NCBI GenBank assembly: GCA_034002865.1
Contig: JAVEZR010000002.1
Span: forward strand, 7,010-71,009
Direction: 5' to 3'
Length of the DNA: 64,000 nucleotides
DNA from: UBA5209 sp034002865
Lineage (GTDB): Bacteria; Patescibacteriota; Dojkabacteria; SC72
The position numbers were made by a program, and so were the translations under genes. Shown in pieces: positions 62,568 through 64,000 of this stretch; position 1 is the stretch's first letter; each line of letters begins with the position of its first letter. The notes beneath the pieces are model-generated. The model did no database searches, was not told the DNA's origin, and worked only from the letters and a program-made list of their open reading frames with translations.

Positions 62568-63929
62568 TCACTTGCTATTTATAAATACTTTATGTTTAGC
62601 CCTACTCATAGCTACATATAGTAGTCTAAGTTTTTCTTTAGGGTCTCGGTGTATTTTCAAATCTTCAGTGTCTATATAGACTTCATCAAATTCCTGTCCT
62701 TGACTTTTATGTATAGTAAGACAGTGAGTAAAATCAAGTATACTCACGTAGTCTTCAATAGTCTTGTATAGCTTATAAGCTTGAGTAGAGTCTTTACCTT
62801 GTTTATTTAATGACACTAAGTCTTTACCTATCTTTTCACGAATACGCTTATTTTCTTCAAAACCAAATATGCCAGCAAAAACACCAAGTTGAGTTTTATA
62901 AAACTTTACATATGACAGACTATTAATAACCCTTAAAGGATTATACTTAGTATTTTCATCTATTATTCCATTGACAGTTATTACTGGGCCATAGTATTCA
63001 TCAATCACTTCATGAATTATTAATTCCAACCGCATAGTCTGGTTGTACACCATATCACCAGGCTCAGGATTAGTTCTACCTTGTATATAGGCATTATGCG
63101 CTTGCACAGCTCTATTGGTGTAAGCTAGCAAAATTTTAGAACTATTAGAACTATTAGCATAGGCCATAGCTATGTCCTCTACTCCTCTAGTAAAGTCCTC
63201 ATTAGCTGGTAATATCTGCGAAGCCTTTTTACCCTCAAGTATATCTACTAGCAAAGCTAGCGGTTCAGCTATAGCGGACTCGGCATTTCTGTATATAGTA
63301 GTAAGCTTAGTCCAGTAAGGCTCTCTGGGAACTATGCTTTGAATGTCATTTACAGGAGACAACTGGTTTAAGTCACCAACATATATAACCTTTAATGGGG
63401 TAGCGAAGTTTGTGTGCTCACATTGGCAAGCTAAACATCTATAGCCATATAATAATCTTTTGGATTCATTTAATTTATCAAATACAGTATAGTCTTCATA
63501 ATCTATTTCTTCATTTTCAGTGGAGTTACATGAAGGACATATAGGCAACTCTGTATCTTGCAATTCTACTATTGACATATAATCTTTCTCACCAACAAAA
63601 GAAAACTCGTCAACTATAATAACTTTAAGAATTTCCGGCGTACCATACTGAGTACTTATTTTTAAGTTTTTAAGACTTTTAGCTTTAGAATTAAGCCCAG
63701 GCCTTTTAATAAGCCAACTGTGCAAAGTAGAAATAGGAGTACCTTCTGGTAATTTCTTAGCTAATACTTCACAAGCTTTATGAGTATATGCTACAACTCT
63801 AAAAGTTACTTCCATTTCCATCAATTCTGAAACTAAGTTTTTCAACATAGTAGTTTTGCCTGAGCCAGCTGGTCCAGTTATATAAGCATTAACTTCGTCA
63901 CTATTAAGAAAATCTTTTAAGTCAAACAT
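62568..63929 (-). CDS. SF1 helicase (second pass)
   Basis: Same protein as 19960-21321, with the zinc-ribbon-like insertion. Confidence 0.9.
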   Translation of the reverse strand: MFDLKDFLNSDEVNAYITGPAGSGKTTMLKNLVSELMEMEVTFRVVAYTHKACEVLAKKLPEGTPISTLHSWLIKRPGLNSKAKSLKNLKISTQYGTPEILKVIIVDEFSFVGEKDYMSIVELQDTELPICPSCNSTENEEIDYEDYTVFDKLNESKRLLYGYRCLACQCEHTNFATPLKVIYVGDLNQLSPVNDIQSIVPREPYWTKLTTIYRNAESAIAEPLALLVDILEGKKASQILPANEDFTRGVEDIAMAYANSSNSSKILLAYTNRAVQAHNAYIQGRTNPEPGDMVYNQTMRLELIIHEVIDEYYGPVITVNGIIDENTKYNPLRVINSLSYVKFYKTQLGVFAGIFGFEENKRIREKIGKDLVSLNKQGKDSTQAYKLYKTIEDYVSILDFTHCLTIHKSQGQEFDEVYIDTEDLKIHRDPKEKLRLLYVAMSRAKHKVFINSK

Positions 63930-63936
63930 TATTACC

Positions 63937-64000
63937 TCACTCATCTTTATAACGGTCTATAAAACCCTTTAAGAAGCCCACTAAAACAATAGTAACTCCC
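63937..64000 (-). CDS. Small membrane peptide, cut by window end (second pass)
   Basis: The 3' half of the 42-aa peptide gene at 21329-21457; its start lies beyond the window. Confidence 0.5.
   Translation of the reverse strand, partial: GVTIVLVGFLKGFIDRYKDE

Larger units (their letters stand above)
42609..64000. repeat. Second pass of the 42,608-base unit
   Basis: Bases 42609-64000 correspond to 1-21392: every gene, boundary and translation matches, including the last bases of the window. This indicates a circular or terminally redundant genome assembled past its end, or a concatemer, not a biological duplication of selected genes. Confidence 0.97.

Noticed and set aside
42609..64000. True segmental duplication of half the genome within one phage
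   Set aside because: Constant offset, perfect identity and continuation of gene order round the circle are better explained by assembly past the end of a circular or redundant genome.

Overview
The window is one podovirus-like phage genome read about one and a half times. Bases 1-21392 recur at 42609-64000 with the same gene order and identical translations, so the repeat unit is 42,608 bases. This is what an over-run circular or terminally redundant assembly, or a concatemer, looks like. Two runs of 100 N (25566-25665 and 28466-28565) are scaffold gaps; the second interrupts a tandem-repeat array. The DNA is AT-rich (by eye about 36% G+C) and most genes have GGAGG-type ribosome binding sites. 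A probable outer-membrane protein with signal peptide, a spanin-like protein and an M15 endolysin point to a Gram-negative host. I saw no integrase, tRNA or phage RNA polymerase, so a lytic phage using host RNA polymerase is likely.

Layout of one unit: a divergent control region at about 26.6-28.7 kb separates two gene blocks. The leftward (minus) block, 28060 down to 8085, holds replication, nucleotide metabolism and counter-defence: small early genes, a primase-polymerase/SF3 helicase, a Tad2-like anti-Thoeris gene (frameshifted as assembled), an SF1 helicase, a gp2.5-like SSB, a family A DNA polymerase, a 5'-3' exonuclease, a DUF5664 nucleotide pyrophosphohydrolase, two thymidylate-synthase-family paralogues, an HTH regulator with a large palindromic operator, a MazG-like enzyme, a DEDDh exonuclease, an ATP-dependent ligase, a dCMP deaminase, a VRR-NUC nuclease and an SF2 helicase. 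The rightward (plus) block, 28673 through 42608 and on to 8088 (50696 in the second pass), holds terminase, scaffold, capsid, adaptor, fibres, a QueC-like enzyme with a membrane protein and an outer-membrane-like protein, the lysis cassette, a tail protein, ejection-type proteins, the portal and a polyvalent-type protein. The blocks converge at 8085-8088, where both stop codons lie in the loop of one hairpin.

Two promoter classes recur. TATTTACA-N16/17-TATAAT (or TAATAT) precedes three leftward operons. TGTACT-N17/18-TATAWT precedes the terminase genes and the scaffold gene, and occurs three times in a 68-base tandem repeat pointing at the first leftward gene.

The strongest biological leads are these. 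Both ThyA-family paralogues carry Asp at the position of ThyA Asn177, which in this family favours dCMP; with MazG/DUF5664 enzymes and a dCMP deaminase this suggests cytosine modification. There is a Tad2 homologue. There is a QueC-like enzyme without its usual pathway partners. I could find no GATC site by eye. Both G5-tract frameshifts lie between 21.8 and 25.3 kb and may be sequence errors.
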